A DNA stretch of 64,000 nucleotides from Botryosphaeria dothidea. Lineage: Eukaryota > Ascomycota > Dothideomycetes > Botryosphaeriales > Botryosphaeriaceae. Below the pieces are notes generated by a model. That model searched no databases, was not told the origin of the DNA, and saw nothing but the letters and a program-made list of their open reading frames with translations. The translations under genes and the position numbers were made by a program. This document shows, in pieces, positions 1-13,800 of the stretch (positions are counted from its first letter, which is position 1; each line of letters starts with the position of its first letter). The DNA lies in contig WWBZ02000008.1 of NCBI GenBank assembly GCA_011503125.2, positions 992,001 through 1,056,000 on the forward strand, read 5' to 3'.

Positions 1-2376
1 TTTAAGATATTCGAGCTTTAATTAGAGTATATTATTAGTTCTCTTTTAGTCTACTTTCTTCTACTAGAGTTTTAAAAGGCGTAGTTTTACGAAGATAAGA
101 GAAAAATTAAGTATAGTAAAGATAGATAGATAGTTAGAGAATAATTTAAGCTTTTAGCTAACTCTATAGCTAAGAATTTTCTTCTTTAGCTATTATATAG
201 TAAAGATAAAATCTAGAATACTTTTACTACTACCCTCTCTTCTAGTAATAGTATCTCTTAAAAGAACTAGGTTAAGACTAGCTATTATAGCTATTTTAAT
301 AAGATCGTCTATAAGAGTATAGTATATAGAAAAGATAATACCTTTCTAGATAGAATAGTAAAAATTAAAGTCTTCTAGTAGAATATACTTCTTTAGTTTT
401 CTAAGAGCTTCTAGAAGAAGCGCTAAGATTTCTAGAGCCGTACTAGTATAGAAGACTAGTAGAAGGTTATAGTAGTTATAGATATAGATTATATATATTC
501 TAGTAATAAAAGATAGTATAATAAGATCTAGTAAATAGACTATTACTTACTAAAAGTTAAGGCTAATAGTCTTACTTATAAAGAAGTAGATTCTTACTAC
601 TCTCTTCTAGAAAAAAACTATATAGTAAATAGAGTATCTTACTATTATCTTTACTCTTAGATTTCTTTAGAGTTTCTAGATAGCTAAGATATAGTAGATT
701 TTTAAGTCTATCTCTTTAAAGAGCGGAAGTATTACTCTATTCTTACTCTTATAGACGTTATACTATATAATAGAGAAAGCGCCTATATTTAATATTAACT
801 TTCTTCTATTTTTAAGTTAGGCTATAAGAGAGTTAGTAGTATAGGCTATAAGGCGGAGAAAGTTCCCGCGGGCTTCTTTTCTAAGATATATTAAAAGCTA
901 TTAAGTCTAGTAAACCGTATTTAGTTAGAAGACGGAAGGCGGCTTAGGTTTCTTAGCCTATCTAGCTCTCTCTTAGCTAGCTTCTTCTCTCTAAATCTCT
1001 TCTTTAGTCCGACCGTTAACTAGTTAGTTTAGAGCTATATCTTAGCTATAGGATATTTTACTCTATATCTTTCTAGAGCTACTAGACGAGCCTAGATAGT
1101 TTTTATCTAGCGGGCTCTACGTACTAGATAGGCGTTACTCTAGGCCGTATATTTTTATAAGTAGTTTATATACTATATTTTTTTTAGAATACTCTTAGAT
1201 ATTATATATCTCTATATACTAGCTATACTTATTTTTTCTTTTATAGTAGATAGAGATATAGCTATAGTTCTAGTACTTAAAGTACTAGGTTACTATAAAG
1301 ACTATATTATAGTATTCTACTATATAGAATATATAGTTACTAATAAGTTCTTTAGTAATAATTTAGTTAGCTATCTCGAAGTTTATAGTACTAAAAATAA
1401 TTACTAAGTAAGTTTTTCTCTCTAGAAGCTTTCTCTTTAGCTAGGCTAGCTTACTAATATATAGTTCTAGATATAGAGATAGATTCTAATTCTAAAAAGT
1501 TTAGGCGGTTTAGAAATTCTTAATATTAATATCTTTAAGAGAAAAGTTATAGACTAGTATTAAGTAGAGCTATTAGTTAGAGCGAACTTCTCTATCTAGT
1601 TCTATAATCTATTTCTAGTTCTAGAGAAGAGCTACTCTAGTCTAAGTATTAGATACGAAGAGCTTAACGTTTTTACTAGAGAGCTTCTTAGTAGCTAGTA
1701 TCTTTTTATATACTAGACTTTTTTCTATCTAAATCTTTTTAATAATAGTCTTATTAGAAAGATTAGCGACTTTTTATCTATTTATTTTATTTAGAAAGTA
1801 TAAAGTAAGCTTAGTAGTAGCTAGGAGGATAGAAGACTTTAAAACTACTTAGACTATAATATTAGCCTAGCTAGATACTACGAGCGTAGAGATAGTCTAA
1901 AATCGGCTAACTATTTTTTAAACTTACTATACTTTCTTAAAAATATTTTTAAGATCTAGTTTCTTAATAGTCGCCTTCTAATAAATAGTAATATAATTCT
2001 AGAAGATTATCTTAGTAATATCGAGAAAATTTTTTATCTAGCTAGAGAGAACTAAAAAAAGACTAGCGGATATTTATAGAGCTTAGAGAAGAATATCTAC
2101 TATTTTTAAGACTCTTTTAATATATTCTACGCTATACTAAGTATTCTACGATTTATTAAAAATATACTATAATTAGATAAAGGTAGTTACTAAAGAAGGC
2201 TATTCGCCTTTTTCTACGGCTTCTATATTAATTATAACGTAGCTATAGCTACTCTAAGTAGTATTTTAAGTCTCGCTAGATCTAGAAGAGTTTCTAGAGC
2301 CCTCTCTTAACGCCGTAGCTTAGAATTAATTTTTTAGCGTAGTTATATTTTTTAGTAGAAACTATAGATAGATAGA
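1..2376 (-). mobile_element. LINE family 1, copy A (5' half, RIP-degraded, cut by window start)
   Basis: The sequence is collinear with LINE copy E: base 1 corresponds to about base 19283 of copy E and the order is kept up to the ORF1 start. The ORF1 start codon position (2344-2346) reads ATA instead of ATG. The segment covers the start of ORF2 (endonuclease) and ORF1. I found no CpA or TpG in it and no open frame above 60 codons, as expected after saturating RIP. The element is dead; its 3' part lies left of the window. The boundary with the SINE that follows is approximate. Confidence 0.8.
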
Positions 2377-2896
2377 GGCGGAGTAGTATACTAGTAGGAT
2401 ATACTTCTACGGTAACCTAGCCTTTCTAGAATAGTATAGGTTCTAAGTTCGAATCTTAGACCGCTTACCTACTCGTAGTATATACGTCCTACGTTAAAAG
2501 TATACGTATCTACGTTCTCTCTAGCGGTAATAAGAAGGAGAAGGGCTAGCTAGGCGCTTCTAAAAATAAATTTTAAGAGCGCTTTACTAGCGCTTATAAA
2601 TAGGTAAGCCGGGACTTCTTACGGCTTAGTCTTAAGATTTATAGTTATCTCTCTCTATAGTTTCTTTCTCTTAGCTACTCTTTCTACTTTAGATACCGCT
2701 ACTAGTATATAGAAAAACTATACTAAATAGAGTATTTACGGATACTACTATTATAGATAGAAAAGATTTTTACCCGGGCTATTCTAAGAAAGTAGCTACG
2801 GTTTCTCTTTTTATATATCCTTATAAATAGCTATAGCTATATAGACCCTTCGAGAAGCTAAATTAGCTTAAATTAAATTTATCTATCTATCTATCT
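2377..2896 (+). mobile_element. tRNA-derived SINE, copy 1 (short form)
   Basis: The element starts with a tRNA-like head. The sequence AGTTCGAATCT near 2434 fits a pol III B box and lies inside a 5-bp stem (CTAAG/CTTAG), like a tRNA T-arm. An A-box-like TAGTATACTAGTAG lies about 45 bases upstream. A ~400-bp body follows, ending in a tetranucleotide tail of ATCT repeats that runs into the next LINE end. The same unit occurs at 7925, 8546 and, inverted, at 14584. It encodes nothing. The RIP pattern is complete, so the active sequence can only be inferred. Confidence 0.7.
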
Positions 2897-5800
2897 ATAG
2901 ATAGATAGATAAATTTATTTCTTCTCGATATAGCTTTCTTACGGGTCTATACGGGGCTAGCTATTTATTATTATTTTATACGAGAGGAAAAATCTTTTCG
3001 TCTAGTAAAATTTCTCCTCTTTCTCTAGATATACTATTCTATACTAGTTCTATTTTTTCTTCTTATTAATAGCGGCTACTATAGTAGCCCTATATTTATC
3101 TACTAAATCTATCTCTTTAGTTTTTATTCTTATAGTTATCTAGGTTCTAGTAGTTCTAGTAGTTCTAGTAGTTCTTCTAGTTTCTCTTTCTAGTTATTCT
3201 TCTAGATTAGTTCTCTTACTAGACTAAATTACTTAAGTAGTTCTAGGCGTAAGAACTAGTCTATCGCTACTTTAATCTCTTTTTTTATTAAAAGAAGAAA
3301 ATAGTAGTTCGTAGTTTCTATCTTTTAGAGTATTTATACTTTATTTTATTAGAAGTCGAGGTAGAAGAGAAGAATATACTTTAGAGTTTATTTATACTAG
3401 TCGTATAAGTAGATAGAACTAAGGTACTTTAGTACCTTATACCTAGAGAGAAAGTTCTCTAGTTTAATATACTCTATACGTAGTAAAGTAGTAAGTATAC
3501 TTTATAGCTTAGGTAGTTCGCTATAGATTTATCTAATTTTTAGGTTCTACTATATACTTTAGGCTACTAGCTTATCTTATCTTACTTAGCTAGTAAACTT
3601 TATCTATCTCTTCTTCTACTTATTTCTATATATTATACGTAGTTTTATTTATTCTAAAAGACTTTAGTAGGTAAAGAGATAGTAGTAAAAGAGAAAGTTT
3701 ATCTTTTTTCTAAGTAGAGATCTTCTAGCTAGACTAGCGGTATTTCTAGTACTTAAAGTAGTCTTAGCTATCTATTTAATACTCTAGTAAGTTTTCTTTA
3801 CTACTACTATAACTAGACTATCTCTAGCTTTAATAGTTTAGGCTAGTACTAGTTTATCTAAATATAATAGGAGTAGAAAAATCCCCGTCTTATACTTTAA
3901 GATTTATATATTAGTTAACTTATACGCTCCTAAGATAGTACGTAGGTACTAGTTTTAGATCTTCTATAGTAGCTAGATAGCTATTTTCCTCTATTCTAGA
4001 ATCTTCTTCGGAGTATACTATACTCTATAGCTATAAGTAAGAGCTAGCCTTACTACGGTCGTATAGATATAGCGAGCTTTAGTAAATAAGGCTTTTTAGG
4101 TAGATACTACGAGTTAGAAAAGAGATATATACTATTTAATTACCTTAGCTTCTATTTCTCTAATATAGAGTTTCTATCTAAGCTTATTATCTACGTAGAT
4201 TCTTAGAATCTTTATCGTAGGCTCTAGATATCTAGTAAATCTAAAGATACGAATATCTACTACTATATTAAATCTCCTCGGCTTTCTTATAAAATAAATA
4301 AAATAATACTTATCTAGCGAGAACGCTAACCCGTAGATAGCTATCTAGTACTCGTAAACTTAGTATACTCTCGCTAGTATTCTATAGTTTTATTTTATAG
4401 ATCTACTAAAGACTAGGATATTAGTATCGTTAACGAATCTAAGAGGAAAGATATTACCTCTACGTAGCTATATAAGTAGATTAGAGATAAAGAATAGATA
4501 GAGAATTAAAGATAGAAAGAATTTCTAAGAAATCTCGGTTAAGGTCTAGATTAGCGGGCTAGTAAAGTTCCTAAAAGATAGCTAAGTAGTCCGGTTCTAT
4601 AAAAAGAAGTACGTAAATCTTTCTATCTATTCGGGAAGTCTCGCTATTCTTATATTATAGAGGAGTCTCTTATAGAATATATAATTATATACCTCTAAGA
4701 TATCTAGGCTAAGAACTAAGGCTACTAGCCCTAGATCTTACGCTTAGATAGTATAGATCTATTCCGTAAATAGATCGAGAGCTACTACTACTAACCTATT
4801 TCTTCTAGCTTTTATTTATATATTAGAAAGTAGTTTATAGGCTTTAGTCGCCTAGAAGATTCGATCTACTATAATTCTCTTAAGTAGCTTTTCTAGCGTA
4901 TTAAGTAAAGTAATCGGCCTAAATAACTTAGCTTTAGTATAGTTATTTCTCTATAGTTTTCTAAGAACTACGGTAATAGAGCTTTTAAACTACCTAAAAT
5001 AGTATTTAAGTACGAGATATCTCTAGAAGAGCCTAGTAAGAGATTCTCTTAGTATCTTAGCGTATTACTTTAGAAACCTATTAATAATCTTATCTAGGCC
5101 TAGTATCTTATCTAGAGAAAGCTTCTTAATAGTATAGAGAACCTACTTTTTAGTAACGCTTTAAAGAATCTCTACTAGCTTTAGATATATATATCTATCT
5201 AGATCTAAGAGGTCGGTAGTCCTAGAAGAAGAAAAGAACTAGTTAGTAAGAATTTCCGCCTTAGACTAGTTATCGTAACGTAGTTATCTATCTACTTTCT
5301 AAAGAAATAGAAACTAGAATAGAGCTAGCGGCTTTAATACTTTTATTCTTATCTATCTTAAGAGCTTCTAGAGTATAGAAGAGTCTAAGATTATCTTAGC
5401 TACTATTCTACGCTATACTTTTATTCTATCTCTTCTAATCTATCTCTTCTTACTATTAGTAATAGTTTAGTAAACTATTTAGTTCTTCTCTCTCTTTATA
5501 GCTATCTACTTTCTTCTAGCTACTCTAGCCTAGTATACTAGGTCCGAATACTTCTTTATTTATTATATAGAGATTTAGAACGAAGGTCTTACTACTAGAA
5601 TAGTCTTCTAGATTATTCTTTAGATAGTCTTCTAGAGTAGTATAGTAAAGTAATCTAGATCTACTTTAGTATTAAGAGAAGCTACTTTAAAATATTCGAG
5701 CTTTAATTAGAGTATATTATTAGTTCTCTTCTAGTCTACTTTCTTCTACTAGAGTCTTAAAGAGTATAGTTCCGCGAAAATAAGAAAAAAATTAAGTATA

Positions 5801-7910
5801 GTAAGAATAGGTAGGTAGTTAGAGGATAATTTAAGCTTCTAACTAACTCTATAACTAAGAATTCTCTTCTCTAGCTACTATATAGTAAAGATAAGATCTA
5901 AAGTACTCTCGCTACTACTCTTTCTTCTTATAATAGTACTTCTTAGAAGAACTAAATTAAGATTAGCTATAGTAGCTATTTCGATAAGATTATCTATAAA
6001 AATATAGTATCTTAGAGCGGTTATACTCCTTTAGATAGAATAGTAAAGATTAAAGTCTTCTAGAAGAATATACTCCTCTAGTTTTCTAAGAGCTTCTAGA
6101 AGAAGAAATAGAGTTTCTAAAGCCGTACTAGTATAGAAGGCTAGTAGAGAATTATAGTAGTTATAGATATAGATTATATATATCTTAGTAGTAATAGATA
6201 GTATAATAAGATCTAGTAAGTAGACTATTACTTACTAGAAGTTAAGAATAATAGCCTTACTTATAAAGAAGTAGATTCTTACTACTCTCTCTTAAGAAAA
6301 AACTATATAGTAGATAGAATATCTTACTATTATCTTAATCCTCGGGTTTCTCTAAGACTTCTAGATAGCTAGAATATAGTAGATTCTTAAATTAACCTTC
6401 TTAAAGAACGGAAGTATTATTCTATTTTTACTCTTATAGACGTTATACTATACGATAGAGAGAGAGCTTATATCTAATATTAACTTTCTTCTATTTCTAA
6501 GTTAGATTACGAGAAGGTTAGTAGTATAGATTATAAGAAGGCGAGAGTTCTCGTAGGCTTTTCTTCTAAGGTATACTAGAAGCTATTAAGTTCGGTAAAC
6601 CGTATCTAGTTAGAAGACGAGAGGCGGCTTAGATTTCTTAGCCTATCTAGCCCTCTCTTAGTTAACTTCTCTTCTCTAGATCTCTTTCTTAGCCTAATCG
6701 TTAACTAGTTAGTTTAGAACTATATCTTAGCCGTAGAGATATCTTCTCTATATCTCTCTAGTATCGCTAGACGGGTCTTAGTAGTCTTAGTCTAACGGGC
6801 TCTACGCGTTAGATAGAAGTTACTCTAGGCCGTATACTCTTAATTATAGTTTATATATTACGTCTTCTCTTTAGAATACTTATAAATATTATATATCTTA
6901 GCGTACTAGCCGTATCTATTCTTTCTTCTATAGTAGATAGAGATATAGCTATAATTCTAATACTTAAAGTACTAGGTTACTATAAAGATTATATTATAGT
7001 ACTCTATTATATAGAGAGTATAGTTACTAATAAGTTTTTTAATAATAATCTAGTTAGCTATCTTAGGGTCTATAGTACTAAGAATAATAGCTAAGTACGT
7101 TTTCTTCTCTAAAAGCTTTCTTTTTAGCTAGGCTAGCTTACTAATATATAGTTCTAAATATAAGAATAAATTCTAATTCTAAAGGGTTTAGGCGGCCTAG
7201 AGGTTTTTAATATTAATATCTTTAAGAGAGACGTTATAGACTAGTACTAAGTAGAGCTACTAGTTAGAACGAACTTTTTTATCTAGTTCTATAGTCTATT
7301 TTTAATTCTAGAGAAGAACTACTCTAGTCTAAGTATTAGATATAAAAAGCTTAACGTCTCTACTAGAAAGCTTCTTAGCCGCTAGTACTCTTTTATAAGC
7401 TAGGCTTTTTTCTATCTAAATCTTCTTAATAATAATCTCGTTAGTAAGATTAGTAACCTTCTATTTATTAGTCTTATTTAGAAAGTATAAAATAAATTTA
7501 ATAGTAGTTAGAAGAGTAGAAGGCTTTAGAGCTACTCGGGCTATAATATTAGTCTAGCTAGATACTACGAACGTAAAAGTAGTTTAAAGTTAGCTAACTA
7601 TCTTCTAGATCTACTAAATCTTTTTAAAAATATTTTTAAGGCCTAGCTTCTTAGTAGTCGCCTTCTAGTAAATAGTAATATAATTCTAGAAGATTATCTT
7701 AGTAATATCGAGAAATTTTTTTATCTAACTAGAGAGGACTAAAAAGAGGCTAGTAGATACTTATAGAGCTTAGAGAAGAATATCTACTATTTTTAAAACT
7801 CTTTTAACGTATTCTATACTATACTAAATATTTTATAGTTTATTAGAGATACGCTATAGTTAGATAGAGATAGTTATTAGAAAAGGCTATTCGCCTCTTT
7901 TTATAGCTTC
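2897..7910 (-). mobile_element. LINE family 1, copy B (RIP-degraded, 5' end interrupted)
   Basis: Copy B aligns to copy E at a constant offset of about 13.59 kb (2915 to 16505, 5661 to 19251), so it is nearly full length. Its 3' end carries the same terminal block as copy E (TTACGGGTCTATACGGGG near 2938-2955). The catalytic FVDD box of the reverse transcriptase, read on the minus strand near 4430, has become FVND through a G-to-A change. At its 5' side, in ORF1, it is interrupted at 7924 by a SINE. No coding capacity remains. Confidence 0.8.
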
Positions 7911-7924
7911 TATATTAACTATAG
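7911..7924. repeat. Target-site duplication, left copy (SINE 2)
   Basis: TATATTAACTATAG is repeated exactly at 8532-8545 and brackets the SINE at 7925-8531. The 14-bp direct repeat lies within LINE copy B ORF1 and shows that the SINE inserted by retrotransposition. Confidence 0.8.
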
Positions 7925-8531
7925 GGCGGGGTAGTATACTAGTAGAGTATACTTCTACGGTAACCTAGCCTTTTTAGAGTAGTATAGATTTTAAGTTCGA
8001 ATCTTAGACCGCTTACCTACTCGTAGTATATATATTCTACGTTAAAAGTATACGTACCCGCGTTCTCTCTAGCGGTAATAAGGGGGAAAATCTATAGATA
8101 GTTAGAGTAGGCTATAAGTAGTATATACGTTCTACTATAAAAATATATATATCCGCGTTCTCTCTAGCGGTAATAAGGAGGAGAAGAACTAGCTAAGCGC
8201 TTCTAAAAATAAATTTTAAGAGCGCTTTACTAGCGCTTATAAATAGATAAGCCGGGACTTCTTACGGCTTAGTCTTAAGATTTATAGTTATCTCTCTCTA
8301 TAGTTTCTTCCTCTTAGCTATTCTTTCTACTTTAGATACCGCTACTAGTATATAGAAAAACTATACTAAATAAAGTATCTACGGATACTACTATTATAAA
8401 TAGAAAAGATTTTTACTCGGGCTATTTTAAGAAAGTAGCTACGGTTTTTTCTTCTATATATTCTTATAGATAGCTATAGCTATATAGATTCTTCGGGGAG
8501 CTAAATTAGTTTAAAATTAAATTTATCTATC
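7925..8531 (+). mobile_element. tRNA-derived SINE, copy 2 (long form)
   Basis: This is the same element as at 2377: tRNA-like head beginning GGCGGGGTAG, B-box AGTTCGAATCT near 8000, central body, and a 3' end of ATCT repeats. It is about 90 bp longer because the stretch around 8050-8180, containing CGCGTTCTCTCTAGCGGTAA, is duplicated in tandem. It sits between perfect 14-bp target-site duplications inside LINE copy B. Confidence 0.8.
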
Positions 8532-8545
8532 TATATTAACTATAG
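8532..8545. repeat. Target-site duplication, right copy (SINE 2)
   Basis: Exact direct copy of 7911-7924. A further SINE begins immediately after it, so either a second insertion used the same position or a recombination placed it there. Confidence 0.8.
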
Positions 8546-9065
8546 GCGGGATAGTATATTAGTAGAGTATATTTCTACGGTAATCTAGCCTTTCTAGAGT
8601 AGTATAGGTTCTAAGTTCGAATCTTAGACCGCTTATCTACTCGTAGTATATACGTTTTACGTTAAAAGTATACGTACCCGCGTTCTCTCTAGCGGTAATA
8701 AGGGGGAGAAGAGCTAGCTAGGCGCTTCTAAAAATAAATTTTAAGAGCGCTTTACTAGCGCTTATAAATAGATAAGCTAGAACTTCTTACGGCTTAGTCT
8801 TAAGATTTATAGTTATCTCTCTCTATAGTTTCTTTCTCTTAGCTACTCTTTCTACTTTAGATACCGCTACCGGTATATAGAAAAAAACTATACTAAATAG
8901 AGTATCTACGGATACTATTATTATAGATAGAGAAGGTTTTTACTCGGGCTATCCTAAGAAAGTAGCTACGGTTTTCTCTTCTATATATACCCTTATAGAT
9001 AGCTATAGCTATATAGACTCTTTAGGGAGCTAAATTAGCTTAATTAAATTTATCTATCTATCTAT
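8546..9065 (+). mobile_element. tRNA-derived SINE, copy 3 (short form)
   Basis: The head starts GCGGGATAG, the B-box-like AGTTCGAATCT lies near 8612, and the element ends in ATCT repeats at about 9050-9069. It lacks the internal duplication of copies 2 and 4. The right flank is LINE sequence from a different part of the element (copy C), not the expected continuation of copy B. The junction therefore also records a rearrangement. Confidence 0.75.
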
Positions 9066-10812
9066 CTATATATTCTAGTAATAAGAAATAGTATAATAAG
9101 ATCTAGTAAATAGACTATTACTTACTAAAAGTTAGAGCTAATAGCCTTACTTATAAAGAAGTAGATTCTTACTACTTTCTTCTAAAGAAAAACTATATAG
9201 TAGATAAAGTATTTTACTATTATCTTAACTCTCGAGTTTCTCTAAGGTTCTTAGATAGCTAAGATATAGTAGATCTTTAGGTCTACTTTCTTAAAGAGTA
9301 GAAGTATTATTCTATTCTTACTCTTATAGACGTTATACTATATAATAGAGAGAGAGCCTATATCTAATATTAACTTTCTTCTATCTTTAGATTCGGCTAC
9401 GAGAGAGCTAGTAGTATAGACTATAAAAAGAAAGTTCCCGCGGGCTTCTTTAAGGCGTATTATAAGCTATTAAGTTCGGTAAATCTTATTTAGTTAGAAG
9501 GCGAAAGGCGGCTTAAGTCTTTTAGCCTACTTAGTCCTCTCTTAACCAGCTTCTCTTTTCTAATTCTCTTTCTTAGTTTAATAGTTAACTAGTTAGTTTA
9601 AGACTATATTTTAGTTATTAGAGGTTCTTTTTAGTATCTTTCTAGTACTACTAGACGGGTTTAGGCGGCCTTAGTATAGTAGACTCTATATACTAGATAG
9701 AAGTTACTTTAGGCTATATATCTTTAAGAGTAGTTTACGTACTATATATTTTTCTTAGAATAGTCCCTAGTATTATATATCTTACTATACTATCCGTACT
9801 TTTTTTTCTTTTTATAATAGTTAGTAATATAACCGTAGGCCTAGTATTTAAAATACTAGGTTACTATAAAGACTACGTTATAGTACTACGCTATATAGAT
9901 AGTAAAGTTAATAATAAGTTTCTTATTAATAATCTAGTTAGCGGTTTTAGAGTTTATAGTACTAAAAATAATAGCCGAGTAAGTTTTTCTCTCTAAGAGC
10001 TTCCTCTTTAGCTAGACTAGCTTACTAATACGTAGTTCTAAATATAGAGATAGATTCTACTTCTAGATAGTTTAGATAGCTTAGAGGTCTATAGTATCGA
10101 TTTCTTCTTAAGAAATATTATATATTAGTACTAAGTATAGCTACTAGTTAGGCCTAACTTCTTTTTCTAGTTCTATAATTTATTTCTAGTTCTAGAGAAG
10201 AGCTATTCTAGTTACTTTATTTAATATAAAGATTCTAATATCTCTACTAGAGAGCTTCTTAGTAGTAAGTACTTTCTTATACGTCTAGCTTTTTTCTATC
10301 TAGATCTTTCTAATAATTATCTTATTTAAGAGCTTAGCTATTTTTTATCTATTTACTATCTTTAAAAAGTAGAGAGTAAGTTTAGTAGTAGCTAGGGAGG
10401 TAGAGGGCTTCGGAGCTACTTAGACTATAATTTATACCTAGCTATAAGTATTAGATATAGATATAAAAATAGCCTAGATACGGTTAACTATCTTTTAGAT
10501 CTATTAGACCTCTTTAAGAATATTTTTAAGACCTAGCTTCTTAGTAGCTATCTTCTAGTAGATAGTAATATAATTCTAGAAGATTATCTTAGTAATATCG
10601 AGAAAATTTTTTATCTAGCTAGAGAGGACTAAAGAGAGACTAACGGATATTTATAGAGCTTAGAGAAGAATATCTACTATTTTTAAAACTCTCTTAATAT
10701 ATTCTACGCTATACTAGATACTTTATAGTTTTTTAAGAGTATATTAAAGCTAGATAGAGGTAGTTACTAGAGGAGGCTATTCGCCTCTTTCTATATTCTC
10801 TATATAACTAAA
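9066..10812 (-). mobile_element. LINE family 1, copy C (partial, RIP-degraded)
   Basis: The segment matches copy E from about 19786 to about 21515, that is the 5' end of ORF2 and most of ORF1, and is truncated at both ends. It joins copy D head to head at about 10812. There is no CpA or TpG and no open reading frame. Confidence 0.75.
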
Positions 10813-13800
10813 TATAACTACGCTAAAAAATTAACTCTAAGCTACGACGCCGAAAGAGAGCTCTAGAAACTCTTCTAGGCCTAGCGAGACTTAAAATACT
10901 ACTTAAAGTAGCTATAGCCGCGTTATAATTAATATAGAAGCCGTAGAAAGAGGCGAATAGCTCTCTTTAGTAACTATCTCTATCTAACTATAGCGTATCT
11001 CTAATAAACCGTAGAATACTTAGTATAGTATAGAATATATTAAAAGAGTCTTAAAAATAGTAGATATTCTCCTCTAAGCTCTATAAGTATTCGCTAGTCT
11101 TTCTTTAGTTCTCTCTAGCTAGATAAAAAATTTTCTCGATATTACTAAGATAATCTTCTAGAATTATATTACTATCTACTAAAAGGCGACTACTAAGAAG
11201 CTAGGCCTTAAAAATATTCTTAAGAAGGTCTAGTAGATCTAGAAGATAGTTAGTTAACTTTAGACTATTTCTACGCCCGTAGTATCTAGCTAGACTAATA
11301 TTATAGCCCGAGTAGCTCTAAAGCCTTCTATTCCTCTAACTACTACTAAGCTTATTTTATACTTTCTAAATAAAACTAATAGATAGAAGGTTACTAATTT
11401 TACTAATAAGGCTATTATTAAGAAGATCTAGATAAAAAAAAGCCTAGCTTATAAAAGAGTACTAGCGGCTAAGAAGCTCCCTAGTAGAGACGTTAAACTC
11501 TTTATATCTAATACTTAGACTAGAGTAGCTCTTCTCTAGAATTAAAAATAGACTATAGAACTAAATAGAAAAGTCCGTTCTAACTAGTAGCTCTACTTAG
11601 TACTAGTCTATAACGTCCCTCTTAAAGATATTAATACTAAGAACTTCTAGGCCGCCTAAACTCTTTAGAATTAGAATCTATCTCTATATCTAGAACTACG
11701 TATTAGTAAGCTAGTCTAGCTAAAAAAAAAGCTTCTAGAGAGAAAGACGTACTTAGTTATTATTCTTAATACTATAGACTCTAAGATAGCTAACTAGATT
11801 ATTACTAAAGAACTTATTAGTAACTATATTCTTTATATAATAGAGTACTATAATATAATCTTTATAATAATCTAGTACTTTAAGTACTAGAATTATAGCT
11901 ATATCTCTATCTACTATAGAAGAGAGAATAGATACGGCTAGTACGCCGAGATATATAATATCTACGAGTATCTTAAAGAGAAGATATAATATATAAACTA
12001 TAACTAAGAGTATACGGCCTAAAATAACTTCTATCTAACGCGTAAAGCCCGTTAGACTAAGGCTACTAAGGCCCGCCTAGCGGTATTAGAGAGATATAAA
12101 GAAGATATCTCTACGGCTAAGATATAGCTCTAAACTAACTAGTTAATAGTTAGACTAAGAAAGAGATCTAGAGAAGAGAAGCCGACTAAGAGAGGGCTAG
12201 GTAGACTAAGAGATCTAAGCCGTTCTCTACCTTTTAACTAGATACGATTTACCGAACTTAATAGCTTTTAGTATATCTCGGGGAAAGAGCCTACGAGAAC
12301 TTCCGCCTTCTCGTAGTCTATACTAATAACTTTCTTATAGTCTAACTTAGAAATAGAAGAAAGTTAATATTAGATATAGGCTCTCTCTCTATTATATAAT
12401 ATAACGTCTATAAAAGTAAGAATAGAATAATACTTCCGTTCTTTAAGGAGGTTAATCTAAGAATCTACTATATTCTAGCTATCTAGAAACTTTAGAGAAA
12501 CCCGAGAGTTAAGATAATAGTAAGATACTTTATCTACTATATAGTTTTTTCTTAGAAGAGAGTAGTAAGAATCTACTTCTTTATAAGTAAGACTATTACC
12601 CCCGACTTCTAGTAAGTAATAGCCTACTTACTAGATCTTATTATACTATCTATTACTACTAAGATACGTATAATTTATATCTATAACTACTATAATCCTC
12701 TACTAGCCTTCTATACTAGTACGGCTCTAAAAACTCTATCTCTTCTTCTAGAAGCTCTTAGAAAACTAGAAAAGTATATTCTTCTAGAAGACTTTAACTT
12801 TTACTATCTTATTTAGGGGGGTATAACCGCTCTAAGATACTATATTCTTATAGATAATCTTATCGAAATAGCTACTATAGCTAATCTTAATCTAGCTCTT
12901 TTAAGAGATATTATTACGAGAAGAGAGAGTAGTAGTAAGAGTACTCTAGACCTTATCTTTACTATATAGTAGCTAAAAAAGAGAATTCTTAGTTACGGAG
13001 CTAGTTAGAAGCTTAAATTATCCTCTAACTATCTATCTATTCTTACTATACTCGATTTTTCTTTTATTTCTACGGAACTACGTTTCTTAAGACTTTAGTA
13101 GAAGAAAGTAGACTAGAAAAGAACTAATAATATACTCTAATTAAAGCTTAAATACCTTAAAGTAGCCCCTCTTAATACTAAAGTAGACTTAAATTACTTT
13201 ACTATACTACTCTAAAAGGCTATCTAAAGAATAATCTAAAAGACTATTCTAGTAGCGAGATCCTCGCTCTAGACCTCTATATAATAGATAAAGAAATATT
13301 TAAATCTAGTATACTAGACTAAAGTAGTTAGAAGAAAGTAGATAGCTATAGAGAGGAAGAAGAACTAAATAGTTTACTAAACTATTACTAATAGTAAGAA
13401 AAAATAGATTAGAAGAAATAAAATAAAAGTATAGCGTAGAATAGTAGCTAAGATTATCTTAAATCTATCTATACTCTAGAAGCTCTTAAAGTAGATAAGA
13501 ATAAAAGTATAAGAACTACTAATTCTATTCTAGTTTCTATTTCTCTAAAGAGTAGATAGATAACTATACTACGATAATCCGGCTAAGATAGAAATTCTTA
13601 TTAACTAGTTCTTCTCTTCTTCTAGGGCTACTAATCTTTTAGACTTAGATAGATATATATATCTAGAGCTAGTAGAGATCTTCTAAGGCGTTACCGAAGA
13701 GTAGATTCTCTATACTATTAAGAAGCTTTTTTTAAATAAAATACTAGACTTAGATAAGATTATTAATAGATTCTTAAAGTAGTACGCTTAGATACTAAGC

